Shown piece by piece: positions 23,731 to 32,190 of a stretch of 64,000 nt of DNA. The DNA is taken from the NCBI RefSeq assembly GCF_012274265.1, contig NZ_JAANYY010000004.1, positions 372,001-436,000 on the forward strand, read 5' to 3'. Within the stretch, counting starts at the first letter, position 1, and every line of letters starts with the position of its first letter. The notes below the pieces were generated by a model that ran no database searches, was not told the DNA's origin, and saw only the letters and a program-made list of their open reading frames with translations. Position numbers and translations under genes: made by a program. The DNA is from Sphingopyxis microcysteis (lineage in GTDB: Bacteria; Pseudomonadota; Alphaproteobacteria; Sphingomonadales; Sphingomonadaceae).

Positions 23731-25473
23731 TCAGGCGAGTTTCGGGAGCGGAGCCAGCACGGCGTCGCCGGCCAGCGCCGACGGTGCCAGGCCGATCGCC
23801 GCGGGGACGATCTGGGCCAGGTAAAAATGCGTCGACGCGAGCTTGGCTTCGAGGAAGGCGCGGTCGCCGCTGCCCTCGTCGAGCGCGATTTTCGCCGCGC
23901 GATGCTGAAGCGCCATCAGCCGGCCGCAGGTCGCGGTCGCGAGCATCGTCAGATAGGGGTAGCTGCCCGCGAGCCGATCGGCGGTGTTCGCATCGACCAT
24001 CCAGTCGGTCACGGCACGGCATGCATGGGCGAGCTGCTGAAGCTCGGCGAAATCGGTGGCGGCATCGGTGATGTCGTCGATCAACCCGCGGACCAGATCG
24101 CCACCCGCCATGCCGAGCTTGCGCCCGACGAGATCGGCCGCCTGAATGCCGTTGGTGCCTTCGTAGATCGGGGCGATGCGCGCGTCGCGATAATGCTGCG
24201 CGGCGCCGGTTTCCTCGATAAAGCCCATGCCGCCATGGACCTGGATGCCGAGGCTGGCGACCTCGCAGCCGATGTCGGTGGCGTGCGCCTTGACCAACGG
24301 GATCAGGATTTCGGCGCGCATCGCCGCGTCCTCGTCGCCCAATTTGCCGAAATCGGTCTGCGCCGCGGCGTAATAGGTGAGCGCGCGCGCCGCTTCGGTC
24401 TGGGCGCGCATCCGCCACAGCATGCGGCGCACGTCGGGATGCTGGTCGATCGTCACCGGGGTGCGGTCGGGCGAGCCCGCGAGCGACGACTGGACGCGCT
24501 CGGCGGCAAAGCGCTGCGCCTGCTGAGTCGCGCGTTCGGCGATCTGGACGCCCTGGCAACCGACCATCAGCCGCGCATTGTTCATCATCACGAACATGGC
24601 GCGCATCCCGCCCATTTCGTCGCCGACGATCTCGCCGAGGCAGTCTTCGCCCTCGCCATAGACCATCACCGCGGTCGGCGAGCCGTGGATGCCGAGTTTG
24701 TGCTCGATCGAGGCGCAATGGACGCCGTTCGAAATCGTCGGATTGCCGTCCGCGTCGAGGCGGTATTTGGGGACGAGGAACAGCGAAATGCCGCGCGTCC
24801 CCTCGGGCGCGCCGGGGGTGCGCGCGAGGACGAGGTGGACGATATTGTCGGTGAGGTCATGCTCGCCGAAGGTGATGAAGATTTTCTGGCCCTTGATCCG
24901 GTAGAGGCCCGCATTTGGGCCTTCGGTGACCTTTTCCGCCGTCGAGCGCAGCGCGCCGACGTCGCTGCCCGCGGCGGGTTCGGTCAGGTTCATCGTCCCG
25001 TTCCATGCGCCCGACACCAGCTTCGGGAGCCATGTCTGGCGCTGCTCCTCGGTGCCATAGGCCATCAGCGCGTGGATCGCGCCCGGGGTCAGGATGTTGC
25101 AGAGGGTAAAGCCCATGTCGGCGCTGCCCAGCGCCTCGATGATCACGGTCGCGAGGGTGAAGGGCAGGCCTTGCCCACCATATTCGGTCGGGCCGTCGAT
25201 GCTGCCCCAGCCGGCATCGACGAACTGTTGGTACGCTTCCTTGAACCCCGGGGGCATGGTGACCTTGCCGTCCTGCCATTTGGGGTTCTCGACGTCGCCG
25301 ACGCGGTTCAGCGGCGCGTACACCTCGGCCGCGAATTCGCCGATGCCGGTGACGATCGCCTCGACCATGTCGGGGGTCGCATCGGCGAAACGATCATGCT
25401 GCGCCATCGCGTCGATGCGCGCGATGTGATTGAGGACGAAGATCTGTTCGGTGGTGGGCGGCGTATAGGTCAT
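23731..25473 (-). CDS. Acyl-CoA dehydrogenase, DmdC/long-chain type with C-terminal extension
   Basis: A 580-residue FAD-dependent dehydrogenase that introduces an alpha-beta double bond into acyl-CoA. NLTEPAAGSDVGALRSTAEK, then IKGQKIFITFGEHDL, are the FAD/substrate motifs. IEHKLGIHGSPTAVM, GCQGVQIAERATQQAQRFA and IQVHGGMGFIEETGAAQHYR with YEGTNGIQA complete the family set. The length and C-terminal domain fit the 3-methylmercaptopropionyl-CoA dehydrogenase-like branch. ATG 25473 (MTYTPPTTEQIF) is favoured over an extension to 25530. It is divergent from tsaC with 49 bp between starts. Confidence 0.93.
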   Translation of the reverse strand: MTYTPPTTEQIFVLNHIARIDAMAQHDRFADATPDMVEAIVTGIGEFAAEVYAPLNRVGDVENPKWQDGKVTMPPGFKEAYQQFVDAGWGSIDGPTEYGGQGLPFTLATVIIEALGSADMGFTLCNILTPGAIHALMAYGTEEQRQTWLPKLVSGAWNGTMNLTEPAAGSDVGALRSTAEKVTEGPNAGLYRIKGQKIFITFGEHDLTDNIVHLVLARTPGAPEGTRGISLFLVPKYRLDADGNPTISNGVHCASIEHKLGIHGSPTAVMVYGEGEDCLGEIVGDEMGGMRAMFVMMNNARLMVGCQGVQIAERATQQAQRFAAERVQSSLAGSPDRTPVTIDQHPDVRRMLWRMRAQTEAARALTYYAAAQTDFGKLGDEDAAMRAEILIPLVKAHATDIGCEVASLGIQVHGGMGFIEETGAAQHYRDARIAPIYEGTNGIQAADLVGRKLGMAGGDLVRGLIDDITDAATDFAELQQLAHACRAVTDWMVDANTADRLAGSYPYLTMLATATCGRLMALQHRAAKIALDEGSGDRAFLEAKLASTHFYLAQIVPAAIGLAPSALAGDAVLAPLPKLA

Positions 25474-25522
25474 AGCGGGTACTTTGCTGGTGAATATCGT
25501 TGCGTGGGCGCTATAGCGCGGC

Positions 25523-26479
25523 ATGGCCAAGGGTCAAAACAACAGCGGTGCGACCGAAACCTTCCCCTACGGCGCCGACGCGATCGCGCGCGCGGCGGCG
25601 CTGGTCGCGGCGGGACAGCCCGTCGCGGTGCCGACCGAGACGGTTTACGGACTCGCCGCCGATGCGCGCAACGCGGCGGCGGTGGCGCGGATCTATGCGG
25701 CGAAGGGGCGGCCCGATTTCAATCCGTTGATCGTGCATGTGCCCGATCTGGCGGCGGCGGAGCTTTTGGGGGTGTTCGGCGCGGCCGAACGGGCGCTGGC
25801 GACGCTTTTCTGGCCGGGGCCGCTGACGCTGGTCGTGCCGCGTACGGACGACTGCCCGGTGGCGAGCATCGCGACGGCGGGGCTGGCGACGATCGCGCTC
25901 AGGGTGCCCGGGCATCGCGCGATGCAGGCCTTGCTGGCGGCGAGCGGGGCGCCTTTGGCGGCGCCCAGTGCCAATGCGAGCGGCGGGGTCAGCCCGACGA
26001 GGGCAAGCCATGTGCTCGCGACGCTGGACGGGCGGATTGCGCTGGTGGTCGACGACGGGCCGACGACGGCAGGGGTCGAATCGACGATCGCGCGCGTGAA
26101 TGAGGGCGCGGTCGAGGTGCTGCGGCCGGGGCCGGTGACGGCGGCGATGCTGGGCGAAGCGAGCGGCTTTCCGGTGACGGGGGTCAAGGGATCCGAGATT
26201 GTCGCGCCGGGGATGCTGGCGAGCCATTATGCGCCGGGCAAGCCGGTGCGGCTGGAGGCGACGGATTTTGCGGAGGACGAGTTCGGGATCGGATTCGGCG
26301 CGGTTCGGGGCGATTATGATTTGAGCGCGGCGAGCGATCTGACCGAAGCGGCGGCGCGGCTGTTCGATGCGCTGCACGCCGGGGCGGCGAGCGCGAAGAC
26401 GCGGATTGGGGTGGCCGCTATTCCGGCGGAGGGGTTGGGTGTGGCGATCAACGATCGGCTTTCGCGCGCGGCGGTGTGA
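25523..26479 (+). CDS. tsaC: L-threonylcarbamoyladenylate synthase (Sua5/TsaC type)
   Basis: A 318-residue YrdC-domain enzyme that makes threonylcarbamoyl-AMP for t6A37 in tRNA. The YrdC core has VPTETVYGLAADARNAAAVA, IYAAKGRPDFNPLIVHV, WPGPLTLVVPRTD, TIALRVPGHR and SANASGGVSPTRASHV. The C-terminal Sua5 domain (PGMLASHYAPGKPVRLEATD and onwards) makes it the longer Sua5 form. Start 25523 gives MAKGQNNSGATETFPYGADA. Acts with TsaB/D/E encoded elsewhere. Confidence 0.95.
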   Translation: MAKGQNNSGATETFPYGADAIARAAALVAAGQPVAVPTETVYGLAADARNAAAVARIYAAKGRPDFNPLIVHVPDLAAAELLGVFGAAERALATLFWPGPLTLVVPRTDDCPVASIATAGLATIALRVPGHRAMQALLAASGAPLAAPSANASGGVSPTRASHVLATLDGRIALVVDDGPTTAGVESTIARVNEGAVEVLRPGPVTAAMLGEASGFPVTGVKGSEIVAPGMLASHYAPGKPVRLEATDFAEDEFGIGFGAVRGDYDLSAASDLTEAAARLFDALHAGAASAKTRIGVAAIPAEGLGVAINDRLSRAAV

Positions 26480-26633
26480 TATTTGGTTCACACGAAGATC
26501 TCGGGTCGCCGCTCTTCAGTCCGCTTATCGCCGCAGGCGATTTATACGAAAGGCGCTTCGCGCAATCGGCAAGCGAATGGGGGGCTATTGCCGGTGTCTT
26601 CGTGTCTTTGTGTCTTCGTGCGAACTATTCTTC

Positions 26634-27536
26634 TCAAGCCGCCGCCGGTTCGACCGGGTCGAGCTGCGGGGTCTTGCGCGCCACGATCAGGCAGCCGACG
26701 ACGATCAGCGCCGCGCCGGCGATCGTCGGCCAGGTCACCGCTTCGTCGAAGAACATCCAGCCGAACAGCATCGCCCACAGGAAGCCGGTATATTCGGTGG
26801 TTGCCAGAATCTGTGCCTCGGCGCGGGCATAGGCCCAGCTGAGCAGCAGGAGCGAGGCGACCGCAAGGAAGGCGGCGCCGACGATCGGTAGCGTCTGGTC
26901 GCCGCCGGGGACGGCGAGGAACCAGGGGGCGCCGAGCGCGAGGATCAGCGCGACGAAGCCGTTCTGGAAAAAGGCGATTTCCATCGGTTCGGCCATCTTC
27001 GCCTGCCGCCGCGCGAGGATCAGGTTATAGGCATAGAGCAGCGCCGAGCCGACCACCGCACCGACCGCCCACAAGGCTTCGGGCGCATAGTCGCCGCGGC
27101 CGAGCTTGCCCGCGACGATCACCAGCACCCCGCCGAGACCGAGCAGCGAGGCGAGGATCGAGCGCGGGCCGATCTTTTCGCCGAGAAAGATCGCCGCCAT
27201 GTAGAGCGTGACGAGCGGCGCGATGAAGGCGATCGCGATCGCCTCCGCCATCGGCAGCCGCGCCAGCGCCCAGAAAAAGCTGACCGCCATGCCCGCCACG
27301 AATAGCGAGCGCACCGCGTGGATGCGGAGGGTTGCGCGGTCGGGCATCGCGGGGCGCGAGGCGAAATAGAGCGCGCCGCTGAGGATCGTCCCGGCGCCGG
27401 TGCGCCACAGGACGGCGTTATAGGCGCCGATGTCGATCGAGAGCCCCTTCATCAGCACGTCCATCGCGGAAAAGGTCGCGATCCCCGCGCAGGCGATGAG
27501 GAAGGGGATGACGGGGGAGGGCGAATCGGGGCGCAT
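26634..27536 (-). CDS. EamA-family (DMT superfamily) transporter
   Basis: A 300-residue membrane protein with ten predicted helices in two EamA repeats, for example FLIACAGIATFSAMDVLMKG, AIAIAFIAPLVTLYMAAIFL and ILATTEYTGFLWAMLFGWMF. WRTGAG, MAEAIAIAF and FFDEAVTWPTIAGAALIVVG are family features. It probably exports a small metabolite or amino acid; the substrate cannot be read from sequence. The 150 bp between it and tsaC contain a CTTCGTGTCTTTGTGTCTT-type repeat and no gene. Confidence 0.9.
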   Translation of the reverse strand: MRPDSPSPVIPFLIACAGIATFSAMDVLMKGLSIDIGAYNAVLWRTGAGTILSGALYFASRPAMPDRATLRIHAVRSLFVAGMAVSFFWALARLPMAEAIAIAFIAPLVTLYMAAIFLGEKIGPRSILASLLGLGGVLVIVAGKLGRGDYAPEALWAVGAVVGSALLYAYNLILARRQAKMAEPMEIAFFQNGFVALILALGAPWFLAVPGGDQTLPIVGAAFLAVASLLLLSWAYARAEAQILATTEYTGFLWAMLFGWMFFDEAVTWPTIAGAALIVVGCLIVARKTPQLDPVEPAAA

Positions 27537-27566
27537 GGGCGGGCTTTAGCGAAGATTGCGCTGGTT

Positions 27567-27708
27567 AGCTCCCCTCCCTGCAAGGGAGGGGCCGGGGGTG
27601 GGTGCGCGGCCTGGCCGCGCAGCGACGTCGCGAGATATTCGCCCGGCGGGGCATCGAGCCCCGCCCGACGAGACCCACCCCTAACCCCTCCCTTGCAGGG
27701 AGGGGAAA
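27567..27708. repeat. Inverted palindromic repeat pair between the EamA and SDR genes
   Basis: CCCCTCCCTGCAAGGGAGGGG (27571-27591) and its inverted partner at 27685-27705, each itself palindromic, flank about 90 bp. It is a BIME-like element. The SDR stop lies 2 bp beyond it. Confidence 0.85.
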
Positions 27709-27709
27709 T

Positions 27710-28489
27710 CTATCGAAACGTCGCCTGCCCGGCGCCGTCGATGTTGAGTTTCTGGCCCGAGCAATAGCTGTTCGCATCGCTGACGAACCACACGACCGCT
27801 GCGGCGACGTCGGCGGGCACGGCGACGCGGCCGAAGGGCATTTTGGTATCGAGGTGGTGGATATCCTCGTTGCCGGTGATCGCGCGCGACAGTTTTGCGC
27901 CCATGTCGCTGACGGTGAGCGCGGGGGCGACGATGTTGACGCGGACGCCGTTTTTCAGCTCTTCCTTGGCGAGGGTGAGCGCGAGGGCTTCGCCTGCCGC
28001 CTTCGCCATCGTGTAGGGCGCGCCGTTCGGCGAGTTCACATAGGTGGCGATGCTGGAAATGACGATGATGTCGCTGCGCTTGTGCTGGCGGAGCTGCGGC
28101 AGCGCGAGGCGGCTGAGGCGGTGCGGCCCCGCGGCGTGGACCGCGAAAAGCTTGTCGACTTCTTCGGGGGTCGTGTCGGCGACCGACAGCCCGCGGCTCG
28201 CGATGCCCGCGTTGTTGACGAGGATCGACATCGCCCCGAAGTCGGCCTCGATCGCGGCGACCATTGCGGCGCAGGCGGCCTCGTCGGTGACCGACGCCTG
28301 ATAGGCCTTGGCCTTGCGGCCGAGTGCTTCGATCGCGGCGACGGTTTCGGCGGCGGCCTCTTCGCCGCGGGTATAGTTGACCGCGACATCGGCGCCCGCT
28401 TCGGCAAGGCCGATCGCGATGCCGCGGCCGATGCCGCGCGAGGCGCCGGTGACGAGCGCGACGCGCCCCGTCAGGTTCATGTCGGCCAT
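27710..28489 (-). CDS. Short-chain dehydrogenase/reductase
   Basis: A 259-residue classical SDR. TGASRGIGRGIAIG is the NAD(P) glycine motif and ILVNNAGIASRG the NNAG motif. The catalytic set is Ser in IVISSIATYVNS with Tyr and Lys in APYTMAKAAGEAL, and the C-terminus is YCSGQKLNIDGAGQATFR. It resembles FabG-like 3-oxoacyl reductases but is monofunctional and isolated; the substrate is unknown. It is 12 bp downstream of the thioredoxin-fold gene on the same strand, so the two are probably co-transcribed. Confidence 0.92.
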   Translation of the reverse strand: MADMNLTGRVALVTGASRGIGRGIAIGLAEAGADVAVNYTRGEEAAAETVAAIEALGRKAKAYQASVTDEAACAAMVAAIEADFGAMSILVNNAGIASRGLSVADTTPEEVDKLFAVHAAGPHRLSRLALPQLRQHKRSDIIVISSIATYVNSPNGAPYTMAKAAGEALALTLAKEELKNGVRVNIVAPALTVSDMGAKLSRAITGNEDIHHLDTKMPFGRVAVPADVAAAVVWFVSDANSYCSGQKLNIDGAGQATFR

Positions 28490-28501
28490 GTCTCTCTCTC
28501 C

Positions 28502-28990
28502 CTAATCCATCAGCTCGTTGTAGATATCGTCGTCGCTGCGGCTGGCGGCGTTGCGCCATTTGGGGGCGGCCTTGCGATTGAGGACGCGGCCATCGGCGGC
28601 GAGGATCGCGACGGTCGGCGTGCCCTTGATCTTGAAGCGGAAGCGTTTGGCGACTTCGGGATTGCGACCTAGCCCGCGGACATGCGGCATACCGATGTCG
28701 GCATAGACGATCTCGTAGCGCGCGCGGACGGGGGCGAAGCGGTCGGTGGCGATCAGGTTGGCGAGCCAGGCGCTGTCGTGGCAGCCCCCGGTGCCCATGA
28801 TCAGGAGGACGGGTTTGCCCGATTGTCTGGCAGCGGCGAGCGCCGCGTCGATCGCGGGCATCGGATCGGCGACAAAGGCGGCGCTCTTATACACATCCTC
28901 GACGCCGGGGAGTGTGCGTGGTTCGGCTGCACCGGCGGGCCACGTTGCGAGCATCGCGGCGGCGAGAGCGAGGGTAATCGGGCGCGTCAT
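28502..28990 (-). CDS. Exported thioredoxin-fold protein with a single active-site cysteine
   Basis: A 162-residue protein with a signal peptide MTRPITLALAAAMLATWPAG (cleavage after AGA). The fold is seen in KPVLLIMGTGGCHDSAWLAN and KIKGTPTVAILAADGRVLNR with the cis-Pro loop GTP. Where typical thioredoxins have CxxC it has GGCHDS, so only one cysteine remains. That argues against a standard disulfide reductase and for a chaperone or nitrosothiol/persulfide-type role. The ORF extends to 29164, but 28990 gives the signal peptide. Confidence 0.8.
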   Translation of the reverse strand: MTRPITLALAAAMLATWPAGAAEPRTLPGVEDVYKSAAFVADPMPAIDAALAAARQSGKPVLLIMGTGGCHDSAWLANLIATDRFAPVRARYEIVYADIGMPHVRGLGRNPEVAKRFRFKIKGTPTVAILAADGRVLNRKAAPKWRNAASRSDDDIYNELMD

Positions 28991-29046
28991 GTCCGGACGA
29001 TAGGTTTCGGATGACGTTTCCGTCAACGTAAGATAGCCTCCCGCCC

Positions 29047-30564
29047 ATGAGCTGGGAAAAAGAGATTGACGAACTCGCCGCGCGGCGCGCGATGGCGGAG
29101 AAGATGGGCGGCGAAGAAAAGGTCGCGCGCCAGCATGGGCGCGGCAAGATGGACGCGCGGGCACGGCTCGCGGGGATCGTCGATGCGGGCAGCTTTCGCG
29201 AGATCGGCAAGATCGCGGGGCGCGGGACTTATGGCCCCGACGGCGAACTCGAAGACCTTGCGGCCAGCAATTTCATTTTCGGACGCGCCAATATCGACGG
29301 GCGCCCGGTGGTGGCTAGCGCCGACGATTTTACCGTGCGCGGCGGCGCGGCCGATGCGGCGCTGCACCGCAAGTTCGTCCAATGCGAGGCAATGGCGCAT
29401 GAATATCGCCTGCCGCTCATTCGCATGATCGACGGCACCGGCGGCGGCGGGTCGGTCAAGACGCTGGAGGATATGGGCTATACCTACATCCCGCATGTGC
29501 CGGGGTGGCATGAGATCATCGCCAACCTCGATACGGTGCCGGTGGTCGCGCTGGCGCTGGGGCCGACGGCGGGGCTGGGCGCGGCGCGGGTGGTGGCGAG
29601 CCATTACAGCGTGATGGTGCGCGGGCTGTCGCAGCTGTTCGCAGCAGGACCGGCGGTCGCGGCGGCGATCGGCGATACGCTCGATCGTGAGGAACTTGGC
29701 GGCAGCGACGTCCATACGCGCAACGGGGTCGTCGACGATGAGGTCGCAAGCGAGGCCGAGGCGTTCGCCGCGGCGCGGCGGTTCCTGTCCTACCTGCCGT
29801 CGTCGATCGATGACCGGGCCGAGCGTAGGCCGTGCAGCGATCCGGTCGATCGCCGCGACGAGAGCCTGCTGTCGGTGGTGCCGCGCGAGGCGAAGCAGGT
29901 TTATTCGATGCGGCGCATCGCCGACGCGGTGTTCGACAAGGGCAGCTTTTTCGAAATGGGTTCGCGCTGGGGCCGCGCGGTGATCACGGCCTTCGCGCGA
30001 TTGGACGGCTATCCGGTCGCGGTGCTCGCGAGCGATCCTTCCTATCTGGGCGGATCGTGGGATGCGAAGACGAGCGAGAAGGCCGAGCGCTTCGTGAAGC
30101 TCGCCGACCAGTTCCGGCTGCCGATCGTCCATCTGGTCGACAATCCCGGCTTCATGATCGGCGGCGAGGCCGAGCGGACGGGGACGATCCGCTATGGTGT
30201 GCAAGCAATGAACGCGATCTACCGCGCGACAGTGCCATTGGCGTCGGTGGTGGTGCGCCGCGCCTACGGGATCGCGGGCAGCGCCATGTCGAACGCCGAG
30301 CGGTTCCAATATCGTTTCGCCTGGCCGTCGGGCGACTGGGGCAGCCTGCCGATCGAGGGCGGGGTCGAGGTCGCGTACAAGAGCGAGCTGGAGGCGGCGG
30401 CGGACCCGGCGGCGCATCTGGAGGCGATCAGGGAGCGGCTCAACCGGGTGCGTAGCCCGTTCCGGACGGCGGAGAAATTCGGGGTCGAGGATATTATCGA
30501 CCCAAGGGATACGCGGCCGCTCTTGTGCGAGTTTGCCGAGCTGGCGTGGCGGGTGCTTGGATAG
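29047..30564 (+). CDS. Acyl-CoA carboxylase, carboxyltransferase (beta) subunit
   Basis: A 505-residue crotonase-fold carboxyltransferase. The N-terminal half has RQHGRGKMDARARLAGIVD, FGRANIDGRPVVASADDFTV, GTGGGGSVKTLEDMGYTYIP and an AGPAVAAAIGDTLDREELGG motif. The C-terminal half has VLASDPSYLGGSWDAKTSEK and PIVHLVDNPGFMIGGEAERT. It would join carboxybiotin and an acyl-CoA such as propionyl- or methylcrotonyl-CoA. There is no biotin carboxylase gene nearby, so its partner must be encoded elsewhere. The substrate is not readable from motifs. Confidence 0.92.
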   Translation: MSWEKEIDELAARRAMAEKMGGEEKVARQHGRGKMDARARLAGIVDAGSFREIGKIAGRGTYGPDGELEDLAASNFIFGRANIDGRPVVASADDFTVRGGAADAALHRKFVQCEAMAHEYRLPLIRMIDGTGGGGSVKTLEDMGYTYIPHVPGWHEIIANLDTVPVVALALGPTAGLGAARVVASHYSVMVRGLSQLFAAGPAVAAAIGDTLDREELGGSDVHTRNGVVDDEVASEAEAFAAARRFLSYLPSSIDDRAERRPCSDPVDRRDESLLSVVPREAKQVYSMRRIADAVFDKGSFFEMGSRWGRAVITAFARLDGYPVAVLASDPSYLGGSWDAKTSEKAERFVKLADQFRLPIVHLVDNPGFMIGGEAERTGTIRYGVQAMNAIYRATVPLASVVVRRAYGIAGSAMSNAERFQYRFAWPSGDWGSLPIEGGVEVAYKSELEAAADPAAHLEAIRERLNRVRSPFRTAEKFGVEDIIDPRDTRPLLCEFAELAWRVLG

Positions 30565-30667
30565 CCGGAAGGTGACGTTGGACGTAGTTGCGGGGTGCCA
30601 CAACAGCGCTGAGACATTCTCTTGGTCCGTCATCCCGGCGAAGGGTGAGACGGTGGAGAAATAACGT

Positions 30668-30743
30668 CGTCATTGCGAGCGCAGCGAAGCAATCCAGAGT
30701 TGCGTAAACCGCTCTGGATTGCTTCGCTGCGCTCGCAATGACG
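30668..30743. repeat. Perfect 32-bp inverted repeat (GTCATTGCGAGCG type)
   Basis: Two perfectly complementary 32-bp arms, 30668-30699 and 30712-30743, are separated by 12 bp. This GTCATTGCGAGCGcAGCGAAG type is a widespread dispersed element in alphaproteobacteria. It lies 17 bp upstream of the acyltransferase start. Confidence 0.9.
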
Positions 30744-30760
30744 GGATGGGAAGGCAGCGC

Positions 30761-31894
30761 ATGAATTCTACGCGCCATTACGGCATGGACTGGCTGCGGA
30801 TTGCGGCGTTTGCGCTGCTCATCCTTTATCATATCGGCATGTATTTCGTGCCGTGGGGCTGGCATGTGAAGATTGCCGAACCGCTCGACTGGGTGGCGAT
30901 CCCGATGCTGGCGACCAATGGCTGGCGGCTGGCGCTGCTGTTCCTCGTTTCCGGCTACGCGAGCGCCGCGCTGTTCGCCAAGCTGGGTGGCAGCGGTGCG
31001 TTTGCGCGTTCGCGCAGTGCCCGGCTGCTAATTCCCTTATTCTTTGCGGTGGCGGTGATCATTCCGCCGCAGCCGTGGATCGACCTCAAGGGACAGCATG
31101 GCTATCCGCATGATTTTCTCCATTTCTGGCTGCGCGATTATTTCGGGTTTCAGTTCATCGACGGCATCGCGCTGCCGACCTGGCAGCATCTGTGGTTTGT
31201 CGTGTATCTGTGGGCGTACACGATGCTCGCGGCGCTGGTGATCGCCGTCGTCCCCGGGACGGCGCGCGCGCGGGTTGCGGACGCGGCGGCACGGCTGTTG
31301 CACAGATGGGGCGTGCTGGCCGTGCCGATGCTGCTGTGGATCGCGATTTATGTCGCCTTTCCCGACCATGACGAGACGCATGCGCTGTTCGACGATGGCC
31401 CGTCGCACCTTCACTATCTGGTCGCCTTTGCCGCCGGCTGGCTGCTGCGGGTGCGCCCGCAGCTGTTCGCGGCGGTCGCACATTGCTGGAAGCCTGCCGC
31501 GGTGCTGGCGGTGATCGCCTTTGTTCCCATCGCCTGGGTCTAGCTGAGCTGGCCCGGCGATACCCGCGCGCCGGACGGGGCGATCCTGCTCTACCACCTG
31601 ATGCGGCAGGTGCAGGGGTGGGCAACGATCGTCGCGCTGCTGGGGATCGCCGACCGATATTGGAACCGCGACCATGCGCGGCGCGCGATGCTGGCCGAGG
31701 CGGTGTTCCCCTTTTACATCGTCCACCAGACGATCATCGTCGTTGTCGGCTGGTATCTGTTGGGCGCCGGGGTCGCGGCGCTGCCGTCCTTCCTGATCCT
31801 GCTCGCGGCGACGGTGACGGGATGCTGGCTTTTCTATTGGATCGGGCGCAGCATCGGCTGGCTGCGGCCGCTGATCGGATTGCAGCGCATATAG
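30761..31894 (+). pseudogene. Acyltransferase_3 family membrane protein interrupted by an in-frame TAG
   Basis: The frame begins MNSTRHYGMDWLRIAAFALL and reads through a roughly ten-helix acyltransferase_3 (OafA/NolL-like) protein: FLVSGYASAALFAKL is the usual second helix. At 31541-31543 a TAG follows FVPIAWV. The same frame then continues without further stops as LSWPGDTRAPDGAILLYHLM and ends VGWYLLGAGVAALPSFLILL, RSIGWLRPLIGLQRI. Together about 377 residues would be a full-length family member. One base change is enough to explain the break. It may be a recent pseudogene, a sequencing error or a suppressed stop. Confidence 0.85.
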
Positions 31895-31906
31895 GGGGAG
31901 GTCATC

Positions 31907-32104
31907 ATGGGTGCATTGAAGGGCGTTTTCGCGATTCTGGGGGTCGCGATGATCCTGGTCGGCGGGCTGTGGGCGTTGCAGGGGCTCGACATCGTCCGCT
32001 GGCCGGCGAGCAGCTTCATGCTGGGCGATACGACGTGGACGCGCAACGGCATCGTGCTCGCGGTGGTCGGCATCTTTCTGGTCTGGTTCGCGCGCAAGCG
32101 TTGA
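31907..32104 (+). CDS. Two-helix small membrane protein
   Basis: A 65-residue protein with GGGGGAGG six bases upstream. Two helices, GVFAILGVAMILVGGLWALQ and NGIVLAVVGIFLVWFARKR, are joined by a short loop (DIVRWPASSFMLGDTTW). No family is recognised. It follows the interrupted acyltransferase closely and is probably on its transcript. Confidence 0.75.
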   Translation: MGALKGVFAILGVAMILVGGLWALQGLDIVRWPASSFMLGDTTWTRNGIVLAVVGIFLVWFARKR

Positions 32105-32116
32105 TTTGGGCTATCG

Positions 32117-32130
32117 ACTACAAATGTAGT
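32117..32130. promoter_or_regulatory. BlaI/MecI-type operator
   Basis: ACTACAAATGTAGT consists of perfect 6-bp arms ACTACA/TGTAGT around two bases. It matches the known BlaI/MecI operator core (TACA-N2-TGTA) and lies 61 bp upstream of the S41 peptidase start. No blaI/mecI or BlaR-type gene occurs in this window. Confidence 0.55.
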
Positions 32131-32190
32131 TGATCTGTATTGCCGGTACGATACACTTCCTTTTGGCCGGGGCTGGATGGGAGATCAAAG

